This document shows, piece by piece, positions 35,783 through 44,591 of a stretch of DNA of 64,000 bases. Position 1 is the first letter of the stretch; every line of letters begins with the position of its first letter. Both the position numbers and the translations under genes were made by a program. Origin of the DNA: Mucilaginibacter segetis (lineage in GTDB: Bacteria; Bacteroidota; Bacteroidia; Sphingobacteriales; Sphingobacteriaceae); NCBI RefSeq assembly GCF_016522075.1, contig NZ_JAEHFW010000003.1, positions 1 to 64,000 on the forward strand, written 5' to 3'. The notes under the pieces are model-generated. The model did no database searches and had not been told where the DNA came from. It was given only the letters and a program-made list of their open reading frames with translations.

Positions 35783-37108
35783 ATGAAACAAATATACTTT
35801 CTGATAGTGGTTTTAGCCGGCACTTTATTATCAGGGTGTTTTTTAGCCGGGGGCGGGGGTAGTAATGGCGAGGTTACAGGAGTGCCTCAGAGGCAGTTTC
35901 GGGCAACGGTGCCATTAAACATGGTTTATGTTCCGGGCGGTTCTTTCTTAATGGGGCAAACTGATCAGGATATTACATTTTCTCAAACTTCTCAAACTAA
36001 ACAGGTTACAATTCCGCCGTTTTTTATGGATGAAACAGAGCTGTCGAACACCAAATATAAACAGTTCGTTTTTTGGGTACGCGATTCTATCGCTATTACC
36101 AATTATCTAAATGATGATAAATATTACGTTCAGCCAAGAAAAGGATCATCGCCCAACCCTAACGGGAAAAAATTTATTAATTGGGATTATGTAGCCAAAA
36201 ACCCGGTGTTCAGTACAAGGGGTAAAAATGCAGCGGCTAATGCTTCAAAGCTGCAAGGACTATACTATCAGGGAGATGACCGTGTTTTTGATCGTGATGA
36301 GGTAGATGTAAGATTATTAAAATACAACTACTCATTAATGGTGTTGCGTGATGCAGCTGATTATCGCAATGATAAAACCAAAAAGCGTTCTGATTTTATT
36401 TTACGTGATACCGTTCCGGTATATCCGGACACGCTGGTATGGCTGAGCGATTTCTCGTACGCGGCTAATGAGCCGATGGTTGAGGGGTATTTTTCTCACC
36501 CCGCTTATCGTAATTACCCGGTTGTGGGTGTTACCTGGCGGCAGGCCCGGGCGTTTACCGTTTGGCGAACGCGGCTTAGCGAGGGCGCTAAAGATAAGCA
36601 TCATCAGCCCTATAACCCGCCTTATGCCTTACCTAACGATGCGCAGTTTGAATATGCAGCACGCGGAGGCAGAATAGGTACCGATTACCCTTGGGGTGGT
36701 CCGTACATAAAAAATGCAAAAGGTTGCCTGCTGGCAAACTTTAAACCCGGCCGTGGTAATTATACCGATGACGGAGGCGCCTATACGGTAAACGTCCGCT
36801 CTTATTTCCCTAATGATTATGGCTTATACAACATGGCGGGTAACGTGGCCGAATGGACATCATCTGCTTACGATGAATCTGCCTCTACATTTGTGCATGA
36901 TCTTGCCCCTACATTTAATTACGAAGCTAAATCTACAGATCCTGAGGTGCTGAAAAGAAAAGTGGTTCGCGGAGGTTCATGGAAAGACGTTGGTTACTTT
37001 CTGCAAAACTCTACCAAAACCTACGAGTATCAGGATACTGCAAAATCTTACATCGGATTCCGTTGTGTAATGCCTTACAATGGTCGCGATATCAGGGACA
37101 AACGATAA
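35783..37108 (+). CDS. gldK: T9SS/gliding ring lipoprotein GldK (PorK)
   Basis: A 441-residue outer-membrane lipoprotein (lipobox LLSGC, Cys19; start ATG 35783). The body is an FGE-sulfatase (SUMF1)-like domain: MVYVPGGSFLMGQTDQD, PPFFMDETELSNTKYKQFV, YPVVGVTWRQARAFTVWR and KVVRGGSWKDVG. GldK forms the periplasmic ring of the type IX secretion machine with GldN. The FGE catalytic Cys pair is not needed here and is not apparent. It is the first gene of a four-gene operon. Confidence 0.97.
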   Translation: MKQIYFLIVVLAGTLLSGCFLAGGGGSNGEVTGVPQRQFRATVPLNMVYVPGGSFLMGQTDQDITFSQTSQTKQVTIPPFFMDETELSNTKYKQFVFWVRDSIAITNYLNDDKYYVQPRKGSSPNPNGKKFINWDYVAKNPVFSTRGKNAAANASKLQGLYYQGDDRVFDRDEVDVRLLKYNYSLMVLRDAADYRNDKTKKRSDFILRDTVPVYPDTLVWLSDFSYAANEPMVEGYFSHPAYRNYPVVGVTWRQARAFTVWRTRLSEGAKDKHHQPYNPPYALPNDAQFEYAARGGRIGTDYPWGGPYIKNAKGCLLANFKPGRGNYTDDGGAYTVNVRSYFPNDYGLYNMAGNVAEWTSSAYDESASTFVHDLAPTFNYEAKSTDPEVLKRKVVRGGSWKDVGYFLQNSTKTYEYQDTAKSYIGFRCVMPYNGRDIRDKR

Positions 37109-37150
37109 ACAAACAAAAACTAATTATAAAATTATAATTCACTAAAATTT

Positions 37151-37957
37151 ATGGCTGGAAAGAAAAAACCTTACGGAGTTGGGAATATCGTGTCATGGGG
37201 AGCTACCGTAGTTATTATAGGATTACTGTTTAAAATTCAGCACTGGAAATATGCTACTGAGTTTATTACCGTAGGATTGTTGACCGAGGCCGCTCTGTTT
37301 TTTATATTAGGCTTTCAACGTGAGGATAAGGACATTGACTGGGTACGTGTATACCCTGAACTGGACGAGGAATTTAAAGGAGAGTTACCTAAAGCATCAG
37401 CAAGACCTGTTGCAGTTGGCGATAACTTTTCAAACACGGCTGCTTTAGATAAAATGCTCTCTGATGCTAAGATAGGCCCGGAACTGATTGGCAGCCTGGG
37501 TGAAGGTTTAAGAACTTTTGGTGATAAGGTGAACGCCATATCAAAGGTAACTGATGCGGGCGAGGCTACTATGGCATTTACCCAAAAAGTAAAATCGGCA
37601 ACTGCCAGTTACGATAAATTAAGTGATTCTTTTGAAAAAGCATCCGCCAACTTATCAGAAATGGCTAACTCCAATGTAGATTCAAAAGCGTATCACGATC
37701 AGGTAAATATACTTGCAAAAAATCTGTCGGCTTTAAACGCGGTTTATGAACTGGAACTACAGGATTCAAGCGCGCACTTAAAGGCAATGAATAGCTTTTA
37801 TAAGAACCTTTCGCTCACCATGAACAACTTTAACGAGTCGTTAGATGATTCTAAACAGTTTAAGGATGAAGTTGGGCGTTTAGCCAAAAATCTGGCATCG
37901 CTGAATTCTATATACGGCAATATGCTTACTGCTATGAACCAACCAAGAGTAAGCTAA
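37151..37957 (+). CDS. gldL: T9SS/gliding motor protein GldL (PorL)
   Basis: A 268-residue inner-membrane protein. Two TM helices lie near the N terminus (about 12-30 and 36-56), with K28 in TM1 (LLFKIQHW) and E46 in TM2 (LLTEAALFF), the charged residues that in studied GldL proteins couple proton flow to rotation. A long helical cytoplasmic part follows. GldL5-GldM2 form the motor that powers T9SS. It lies 42 bases behind gldK and 36 before gldM. Confidence 0.96.
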   Translation: MAGKKKPYGVGNIVSWGATVVIIGLLFKIQHWKYATEFITVGLLTEAALFFILGFQREDKDIDWVRVYPELDEEFKGELPKASARPVAVGDNFSNTAALDKMLSDAKIGPELIGSLGEGLRTFGDKVNAISKVTDAGEATMAFTQKVKSATASYDKLSDSFEKASANLSEMANSNVDSKAYHDQVNILAKNLSALNAVYELELQDSSAHLKAMNSFYKNLSLTMNNFNESLDDSKQFKDEVGRLAKNLASLNSIYGNMLTAMNQPRVS

Positions 37958-37993
37958 TAATAGTTCATCAAACCAAAAAAAGGATAAATATAC

Positions 37994-39526
37994 ATGGCCG
38001 GAGGTAAGGAAACACCCAGACAGCGAATGATAGGTATACTTTACCTGGTGCTTTTAGGGCTTATTGCACTAAATGTACCGGATAGTTTGCTGGATGCATT
38101 TAAAAATATTACGAATAGTTTAGATAAGTCACGAAATAACGTCAATACGGGTATACAAAATACCTACAGCGCTTTTGAGCAAACTAAGTTAAAGGAACAG
38201 CCTGTAAAAGCGGATATACTTTATAAACGAGCTAAACAGGCAAGTAAAATAACTAATGACCTTAATACTTACATTGAATCATTAAAAGCTTTGTTAATAA
38301 AAGAGGGTGGTGGAATTAATCCTGAAATTAACGATGTGGATGGAAGGGATAATTTAGATATATCCCCTCGTATAATGATCGAAGACAAGAATGCTGACAA
38401 ACTTCGAAAAATGATAGATGATACGCGCACAAAATTGTTTGCGCTATTAAATACGAAAGAAAGAGCCGGAGTGAATTTCTCTTTAAATGCGGTTGATCCG
38501 CCAAAAGGGCGTGATGGCCAAAAGACCTGGCAGGAATCTAATTTCGGTGACGGTATACCATTGGGTGCATCCTTAACCACATTAGCTAAAATACAGGCTG
38601 ATAATAAAAATGCTGAAAACGAAGTAGTTAAGCAAATATTGGGCGAAATTGATGAGGCGAAAATAAATCTTGATAAATTTTCGGCTGTGGCAGTAGCTCC
38701 AACAAGTTACGTTATAGCAGGTCAGCCTTATACTGCAGATGTTTTTCTAACTGCATACGCTTCTGAATCTAAACCGGAGATCAGTATTAATGGCTCAAAT
38801 ATTGCAGTGTCGCAAGGTAAAGGAAAATATACGGTTAATACCAGTTCGGAAGGTATATTTACCTGGACAGCAACTATTAAGGTGAAGGATGCCGACGGGA
38901 ACCCAAAGGTATACACAACACCACCGCAAACGTATCAGGTTGCCAGGCCATCGGCAGTGGTATCGCCGGATAAAATGAACGTATTATATATTGGTATACC
39001 TAACCCCGTATCGGTATCATCACCAGGTATCCCTAAAGAAAAATTAAGGGTAAGTATTTCCGGTGGTTCCATAAGCGGATCGGCCGGACATTATACCGCT
39101 AACGTTACTACAACGGGTACAGCCACTATTTCAGTTTCGGGCGAATTGGCTCCGGGTAAGGTACAAAACCTGGGCTCAACATTGTTCCGTGTTAAACGTA
39201 TACCTGATCCGCGGCCTATGTTTGCCGGTAAAAGCGGCGGTAATACCAGCGCTGCAAATATACGTGCGCAGGACAGGGTGTTTGCCAAATTGGATGATTT
39301 TGAATTTGACGCTAAATTTAATGTAACGCGGTTTACCCTTATTATAATAAAGCCACGTCAGGATGCTATTACTTATTCAACAACGGGTAGTGAGTTATCA
39401 GGTGCTATGCGTTCAGCTATGAGCAGTGTTACACCGGGTACTACTGTGGTATTTAAAGATATTATTGCTGTTGGTCCGGATGGGTCACAGCGCGGACTTG
39501 ATCCAATTGTTTTATCGGCTAATTAA
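37994..39526 (+). CDS. gldM: T9SS/gliding motor protein GldM (PorM)
   Basis: A 510-residue protein. One TM helix near the N terminus (PRQRMIGILYLVLLGLIALN) inserts into the GldL pentamer; the remainder is a chain of periplasmic domains reaching to the GldK/GldN ring, including the N-terminal helical region and the C-terminal Ig-like domains (about 240-510, PTSYVIAGQPYTADVF, then PRPMFAGKSGG). Length is normal for the family. It precedes gldN by 7 bases. Confidence 0.97.
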   Translation: MAGGKETPRQRMIGILYLVLLGLIALNVPDSLLDAFKNITNSLDKSRNNVNTGIQNTYSAFEQTKLKEQPVKADILYKRAKQASKITNDLNTYIESLKALLIKEGGGINPEINDVDGRDNLDISPRIMIEDKNADKLRKMIDDTRTKLFALLNTKERAGVNFSLNAVDPPKGRDGQKTWQESNFGDGIPLGASLTTLAKIQADNKNAENEVVKQILGEIDEAKINLDKFSAVAVAPTSYVIAGQPYTADVFLTAYASESKPEISINGSNIAVSQGKGKYTVNTSSEGIFTWTATIKVKDADGNPKVYTTPPQTYQVARPSAVVSPDKMNVLYIGIPNPVSVSSPGIPKEKLRVSISGGSISGSAGHYTANVTTTGTATISVSGELAPGKVQNLGSTLFRVKRIPDPRPMFAGKSGGNTSAANIRAQDRVFAKLDDFEFDAKFNVTRFTLIIIKPRQDAITYSTTGSELSGAMRSAMSSVTPGTTVVFKDIIAVGPDGSQRGLDPIVLSAN

Positions 39527-39533
39527 AGTAGAT

Positions 39534-40388
39534 ATGAGAACAAGACTTTTGAGCATCGTACTATGCCTGGCCTGCAGCACTACATTTGCGCAAACTGCAG
39601 ATACCGCTGCAAAGCCTTTTGACCGCCCTTTGGATGGTTATTACAAAAAAACCAGCATTTTAAGTGCACGTGTAACCCCATACCCTAATCTGCGCGAAGC
39701 TGACGTTGTATTTGCTAAACGTGTGTGGCGCGAAATAGATGTACGCGAAAAGATGAATCAGTACCTGGCATCGCCTAAGGAACGATTGATAGATGTTTTA
39801 TTGAACGCTATTGATGCCGGTGAATTAACAGCTTACGATCCCACTCCTACGAAGGATGATCCGGGAGGCGATAGTTTTACCCGTCCGCTTGCCCAGGGGC
39901 AGGCGCGTAACCGAATGGCCGATAGCAGCATAGTAGATCAGTTTGATGCTGATGGAAACAAAACAGGCTCGAAAATAGTTGCGGGCGAGTTTAATCCGGA
40001 TAGTGTAGTAAAGTTCAGAATAAAGGAAGACTGGGTGTTTGACAGGCAAAGGTCTATTTTTGAACCACGTATAATTGGCATAGCACCGCTTGTTAAACCT
40101 AAAGCCGCCGGTCTTGATCTGGACTACCAGCCCGCTTTTTGGGTTTATTTTCCTGAGGCGCGCGCTATTTTGGCTACCAAAGAAGTGGTTAGCCGTAACA
40201 ACGATGCTACCGGGCTAAGTTTTGATGATGCCTTTGTAAAGAGGTTATTCAGCAGTTATATCGTAAAAGAATCAAACGACAAGGACGAACGTATACGCGA
40301 TTACGCACAGGGGATTGATAAGCTTTACGAATCGGACAGAATTAAGAAGAACCTGATGGATTGGGAACTGAATTTATGGTCGTACTAA
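39534..40388 (+). CDS. gldN: T9SS/gliding ring protein GldN (PorN)
   Basis: A 284-residue periplasmic protein with signal peptide (MRTRLLSIVLCLACSTTFAQ; ATG 39534, seven bases after gldM). The core contains DVVFAKRVWREIDVREKMNQ and PRIIGIAPLVKPKAAG, with PAFWVYFPEARAILATKEVV, all hallmarks of GldN/PorN. With GldK it forms the periplasmic ring. A frame extending upstream into gldM is not coding. A bidirectional terminator follows. Confidence 0.97.
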   Translation: MRTRLLSIVLCLACSTTFAQTADTAAKPFDRPLDGYYKKTSILSARVTPYPNLREADVVFAKRVWREIDVREKMNQYLASPKERLIDVLLNAIDAGELTAYDPTPTKDDPGGDSFTRPLAQGQARNRMADSSIVDQFDADGNKTGSKIVAGEFNPDSVVKFRIKEDWVFDRQRSIFEPRIIGIAPLVKPKAAGLDLDYQPAFWVYFPEARAILATKEVVSRNNDATGLSFDDAFVKRLFSSYIVKESNDKDERIRDYAQGIDKLYESDRIKKNLMDWELNLWSY

Positions 40389-40413
40389 AAGCAAGTATCT
40401 TCTAAAATATTAT

Positions 40414-40441
40414 AAAGCCCAAACCGAACAGTTTGGGCTTT
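40414..40441. terminator. Bidirectional terminator between gldN and uvrC
   Basis: A perfect 11-bp stem (AAAGCCCAAAC and GTTTGGGCTTT) with a six-base loop, with A's before and T's after, so it serves both the gldKLMN transcript and the convergent uvrC gene. Confidence 0.85.
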
Positions 40442-42255
40442 TACATTATCTTACTTATTGCCGGGTTAAAGTACTGCGTTATGGCTTTGGCCTGTTTTAA
40501 ATTTACTACTTCCTGCAATTCTGATTCGGTAGCCTCACGGATCTTTTTAACAGACCTGAAATACTTCAGCAATTTTTCTGCAGTGGTTTTTCCTATGCCA
40601 TCAATAAGTTCCAGTTCTGTAGCCAGCGTGCCTTTGTCGCGTTTTTTACGGTGAAAGGTTATGCCAAAGCGGTGAGCTTCGTCCCGCAGCTGCTGTATTA
40701 CCTTTAAGGTTTCCGATCGTTTATCCAGGTACATCGGGTACTGGTCGCCCGGGTAATATATTTCTTCGAGGCGTTTGGCAATGCCAATAATGGTCACCTG
40801 TTTATCTATACCCAATAATTTTAAGCTTTTCACTGCAGACGAAAGCTGCCCCTTGCCGCCATCAATAACAATAAGCTGCGGTAAACCGGTATCTTCATCC
40901 AGCACCCTGCGGTAGCGCCTTAACACTGCTTCTTCCATCGTAGCAAAATCATCAGGGCCAACAACGGTCTTCACGTTAAAATGCCGGTAATCCTTTTTGG
41001 AGGGTTTACCATCCTTAAAAACAACAATGGCTGATACAGGATATTTACCCTGAAAGTTAGAGTTATCAAAGCACTCGATATGTCTTGGCAACTGGTTCAA
41101 ACGCAAATCCTTCATCATTTGTGTAAGCAGGCGCTCCGTTCTTACTTCCGGATTCAGTTTTTCGTACTGGTCTATTTTTTCTTTTTTGAAGAAGCGCACA
41201 TTCTTTTCGGACAGGTCGAGGAGTTTACGTTTCTCACCAAGTTTGGGTACCGTGAATTTTATGGATTCATCATCCAGATCAATGTCAAAAGGAACAATGA
41301 TCTCTTTAGAGTGACTGCTATACCGGCTCCGGAACTCGGTAATGGCAATGGTAAGTAACTCTTCATCGCTTTCATCCAGCCGCTTTTTAAGCTCAATGGT
41401 TTGTGTTTGGATGATGGTACCATTCATTACTTTCAGGTAATTTACAAAGGCATACTTTTCTTCGGATGCTATGCTGAATACATCAACATCGGTAATGGAT
41501 GAATTTACTACGGTTGATTTACTTTGGTAATTCTCCAGCAGGTCGAATTTTCTTTTTAGGCGGTGTGCCAGTTCAAAATTCATTTCAGCAGCGGCGTTTT
41601 CCATATCCGCTTTCATGTTGCGTAACACGCCGGTTATTTTGCCGTTAAGGATATCCTTTATCTCTTCAATATTATGATTGTAATCCTCTTCCGACTGGTA
41701 ATCCTGACAGGGGCCTTTGCAGTTACCTAACTGATACTCTAAACAAACCTTAAATTGACCTTTCTCGATATTTTGGCGGGTTAGAGCCAGGTTACAGGTA
41801 CGGAGGGGATAGGTTTCTTTTATTAATCCCAATATAGTGTGCATCATGCTTACCGATGCATAAGGGCCGAGATACTTTGATCCGTCGCGGATGATGCGGC
41901 GGGTCCAGTAAATGCGCGGATAGTTTTCGTTCTTGATGATGATCCAGGGGTAGGTTTTATCATCCTTAAGCATCACATTGTATCTGGGCTGATGCTTTTT
42001 TATCAGGCTGTTCTCGAGCAGCCAGGCATCCACCTCGGTATCAACAATAGTAAATGTAATATTGCGGATCTTGGATACCAAAACCCGTGTTTTGGCATTT
42101 ATCTGTGTGTCCTTGTTAAAATAGGAGCCTACACGATTCCGCAGATCCTTAGCTTTACCAATATATATTAACTGCTTTTCGCTGTCCCAATATTGATATA
42201 CGCCCGGTTTATGGGGTATTTTCTTTAACGCCTCTCTGTAATCAAACTTCTCCAT
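40441..42255 (-). CDS. uvrC: Excinuclease ABC subunit C
   Basis: The 604-residue nuclease of nucleotide excision repair, cutting on both sides of the lesion with UvrA and UvrB. Domains in order: GIY-YIG (PGVYQYWDSEKQLIYIGKAK, residues 16-90), a Cys cluster (CNLALTRQNIEKGQFKVCLE, then CKGPCQ), the UVR segment (AAEMNFELAHRLKRKFDLLE), the RNase H-like domain (IECFDNSNFQGKYP with the catalytic Asp, VIDGGKGQLSSA) and C-terminal helix-hairpin-helix repeats (LELIDGIGKTTAEKLLKYF). It is complete. It is 95 bases downstream of the PBP gene on the same strand. Confidence 0.97.
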   Translation of the reverse strand: MEKFDYREALKKIPHKPGVYQYWDSEKQLIYIGKAKDLRNRVGSYFNKDTQINAKTRVLVSKIRNITFTIVDTEVDAWLLENSLIKKHQPRYNVMLKDDKTYPWIIIKNENYPRIYWTRRIIRDGSKYLGPYASVSMMHTILGLIKETYPLRTCNLALTRQNIEKGQFKVCLEYQLGNCKGPCQDYQSEEDYNHNIEEIKDILNGKITGVLRNMKADMENAAAEMNFELAHRLKRKFDLLENYQSKSTVVNSSITDVDVFSIASEEKYAFVNYLKVMNGTIIQTQTIELKKRLDESDEELLTIAITEFRSRYSSHSKEIIVPFDIDLDDESIKFTVPKLGEKRKLLDLSEKNVRFFKKEKIDQYEKLNPEVRTERLLTQMMKDLRLNQLPRHIECFDNSNFQGKYPVSAIVVFKDGKPSKKDYRHFNVKTVVGPDDFATMEEAVLRRYRRVLDEDTGLPQLIVIDGGKGQLSSAVKSLKLLGIDKQVTIIGIAKRLEEIYYPGDQYPMYLDKRSETLKVIQQLRDEAHRFGITFHRKKRDKGTLATELELIDGIGKTTAEKLLKYFRSVKKIREATESELQEVVNLKQAKAITQYFNPAISKIM

Positions 42256-42350
42256 GTATTTTGGCCAATCGGTCGAAATTTACAAATTTGGTTCGTTTCG
42301 TTAAATATTAACGAAACAGCCGACCTGCAAACTCTGTCTGCAACAAATTG

Positions 42351-44591
42351 CTAAAATCCCAGCTTTTTATCTACCTCGTTAATGCCTTGTTGCTGCTGGC
42401 TGTACGCGTTGCAATCCAGCGTAATGTTCACACCGGATTTAGGCGGGGCAAAATCTACATTTTTTTGAATTCCTAACTCGGGATTGTTATAAATCTTTTT
42501 CATGTAAAGGGCAAAGATAGGCAGTGCTGTATTTGCACCTTCACCCAACCGGGTTGACCGGAAATGGATAGCGCGGTCTTCGCAGCCTGTCCATACACCG
42601 GTTACCAATTGAGGGGTAATGCCCATAAACCAGCCGTCGGAATTATCTTGTGTGGTACCTGTTTTACCACCAATAGGATTATTTAAGCCATACTTCCACT
42701 GCAGACGATGACCGGTGCCCTCCTCAACCACCGCTTTCAGCATATAGGTCATTACATAAGCGGTTTGGGGGTTAAGGGCCTGTACTACTTTAGGTGTGTT
42801 TGAATATAAGGTGTTGCCATTTTTATCCTCAATCCTTAACAAAAATGTCGGCTCCGTCCAAATACCCTGATTGGCAAAGGCGGAGTAAGCCCCCGTCATA
42901 TCATAAACCGAGGCATCAAAAGTGCCAAGGCAGATTGACGGATAGGGGGGAACAGTACTGGTGATCCCCATTTTCTTGATCAGCTCCATTACAGGCACGG
43001 GCTTAACCAGATCCATAAGTGCCGCGGTTATCCAGTTTTGCGAGTGGGCTAATCCCTTGCGCAGGGTAACCATGCCGGGGATGGTTTCTGACGGAGAGGA
43101 ACGCGGTGTCCAATCGTCACCGTAGCCTGTTATGGTTACCGGTTGGTTTGCAATTTGCATGCATGGCGAAAAGCCATCATCAATAGCTACGGCGTAAGTG
43201 AATGGTTTAGCCGTTGACCCCACCTGCCGGGTACCCATTTTTACTTGGTCGTATTTGAAATGCTCAAAGTTTGTACCGCCAACCCAAGCCTTTATATAAC
43301 CTGTGGTTGGGTCCATACTCATTAAGGCATTCCGTAAAAGCATTTTGTTATAAACAATGGAATCGATGGGTTTCATTACCGTATCAATATCACCCTTCCA
43401 GGTAAACAGATTCAACTCTGTGGGCGTGTCAAAATCTTTTTTGATCTCGTCTTCGGTTTTGCCCTGCTGCTTTAAAGAAGCATACCTGTCAGACTGGCGC
43501 ATACCTTTATCCAGCAGGCTTTTAAAAGTTGGGATGCTTTTCCACAGGCTTACTCCTTTCCAGTGGGCGTTAAATTGTGCCTGCAAATCGCGCATGTAGG
43601 TTCTTTGCGCTTCTTCGGCATATTGCTGCATGGTAGCATTAATAGTGGTATATATTTTAAGGCCGTCGCGGTCAAGATCGTACGGTGTTACACCGTCAGA
43701 TTTAAAGATAGCCTTATCAACCAGCAATTTTTGAACCTCCCTTTTAAGAACCGCCCTGAAATAAGTGGCCAGGCCATCATTATGGTCAATCGGGTGAAAA
43801 TTCAATCCCAGTGGCTTTTGTTTGTATTCTTCTGCCTGGCCTGCGCTTAAATATCCCTCCTCGTCCATACGGCGTAACACAAAGTTACGGCGGCTAAGCG
43901 CATTTTTTGGATGATTAATAGGCGAATATAACCCGGGGCCGTTTATCATACCCATTAACAGGGCTGCCTGGTCGGGTGTTAACTTATCTGGTGTGGTGTT
44001 AAAATAGGTACGAGCCGCGGAGTGGATGCCATAAGTATTATACGCACCGAAATCTACCGTGTTTAAATACAGGGTAAGTATTTCTTCTTTGGTGTAATTA
44101 CGCTCGAGTTTAACCGCGGTGATCCATTCCTGCAGTTTTTGGATAATCCGCTTAACAGGATTATGTGATCTTTCTGAAAACAGATTGAGCGCCAATTGTT
44201 GGGTAATGGTACTTCCCCCTTGTTTTTTACCGATGAGGTTATAGGCGATAATACTGAATGTGCGTTGAAAATCTATCCCGGAGTGTTCGTAAAATCTTGA
44301 ATCCTCGGTAGCAACCAACGCATTTATTACATTGGGTGAGATCTCTTTAAAGGATACGCTTGTACGGTTTTTAACATAATATTTACCTATTACCTTTTTA
44401 TCGGACGAGATAACTTCGGAGGCCTGATCGCTTTTTGGATTTTCCAGTTCCCGGAAGGATGGCAGCGGGCCAAATACCTGAAAAGCTACCAGCAGCAACA
44501 TTATTGCAAGTATGGCAAAGCACCCTATAAAAAAGCGCCATATGTACCAGTTGTAACGTCTTATATCTTGCGGAGAAAGTTTAACGATCAT
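42351..44591 (-). CDS. Class A penicillin-binding protein (PBP1A type)
   Basis: A 746-residue inner-membrane peptidoglycan synthase. TM at about 20-38; glycosyltransferase domain with catalytic E96 (ATEDSRFYEH) and KQGGSTITQQLALNLFSE; transpeptidase domain with SxxK as GSTAKPFTYA, SxN as SQNW and KTG as GKTGTTQDNSDGWF. Both active sites look intact. Its ATG shares the A of the sprE TAA, so translation is coupled to that T9SS gene. The name mrcA/ponA is used in other lineages. Confidence 0.95.
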   Translation of the reverse strand: MIVKLSPQDIRRYNWYIWRFFIGCFAILAIMLLLVAFQVFGPLPSFRELENPKSDQASEVISSDKKVIGKYYVKNRTSVSFKEISPNVINALVATEDSRFYEHSGIDFQRTFSIIAYNLIGKKQGGSTITQQLALNLFSERSHNPVKRIIQKLQEWITAVKLERNYTKEEILTLYLNTVDFGAYNTYGIHSAARTYFNTTPDKLTPDQAALLMGMINGPGLYSPINHPKNALSRRNFVLRRMDEEGYLSAGQAEEYKQKPLGLNFHPIDHNDGLATYFRAVLKREVQKLLVDKAIFKSDGVTPYDLDRDGLKIYTTINATMQQYAEEAQRTYMRDLQAQFNAHWKGVSLWKSIPTFKSLLDKGMRQSDRYASLKQQGKTEDEIKKDFDTPTELNLFTWKGDIDTVMKPIDSIVYNKMLLRNALMSMDPTTGYIKAWVGGTNFEHFKYDQVKMGTRQVGSTAKPFTYAVAIDDGFSPCMQIANQPVTITGYGDDWTPRSSPSETIPGMVTLRKGLAHSQNWITAALMDLVKPVPVMELIKKMGITSTVPPYPSICLGTFDASVYDMTGAYSAFANQGIWTEPTFLLRIEDKNGNTLYSNTPKVVQALNPQTAYVMTYMLKAVVEEGTGHRLQWKYGLNNPIGGKTGTTQDNSDGWFMGITPQLVTGVWTGCEDRAIHFRSTRLGEGANTALPIFALYMKKIYNNPELGIQKNVDFAPPKSGVNITLDCNAYSQQQQGINEVDKKLGF

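Noticed and set aside
39426..39533. Longer N terminus for gldN reaching into gldM
   Set aside because: A standard signal peptide begins at ATG 39534, seven bases after the gldM stop; the extension merely reads gldM in another frame.
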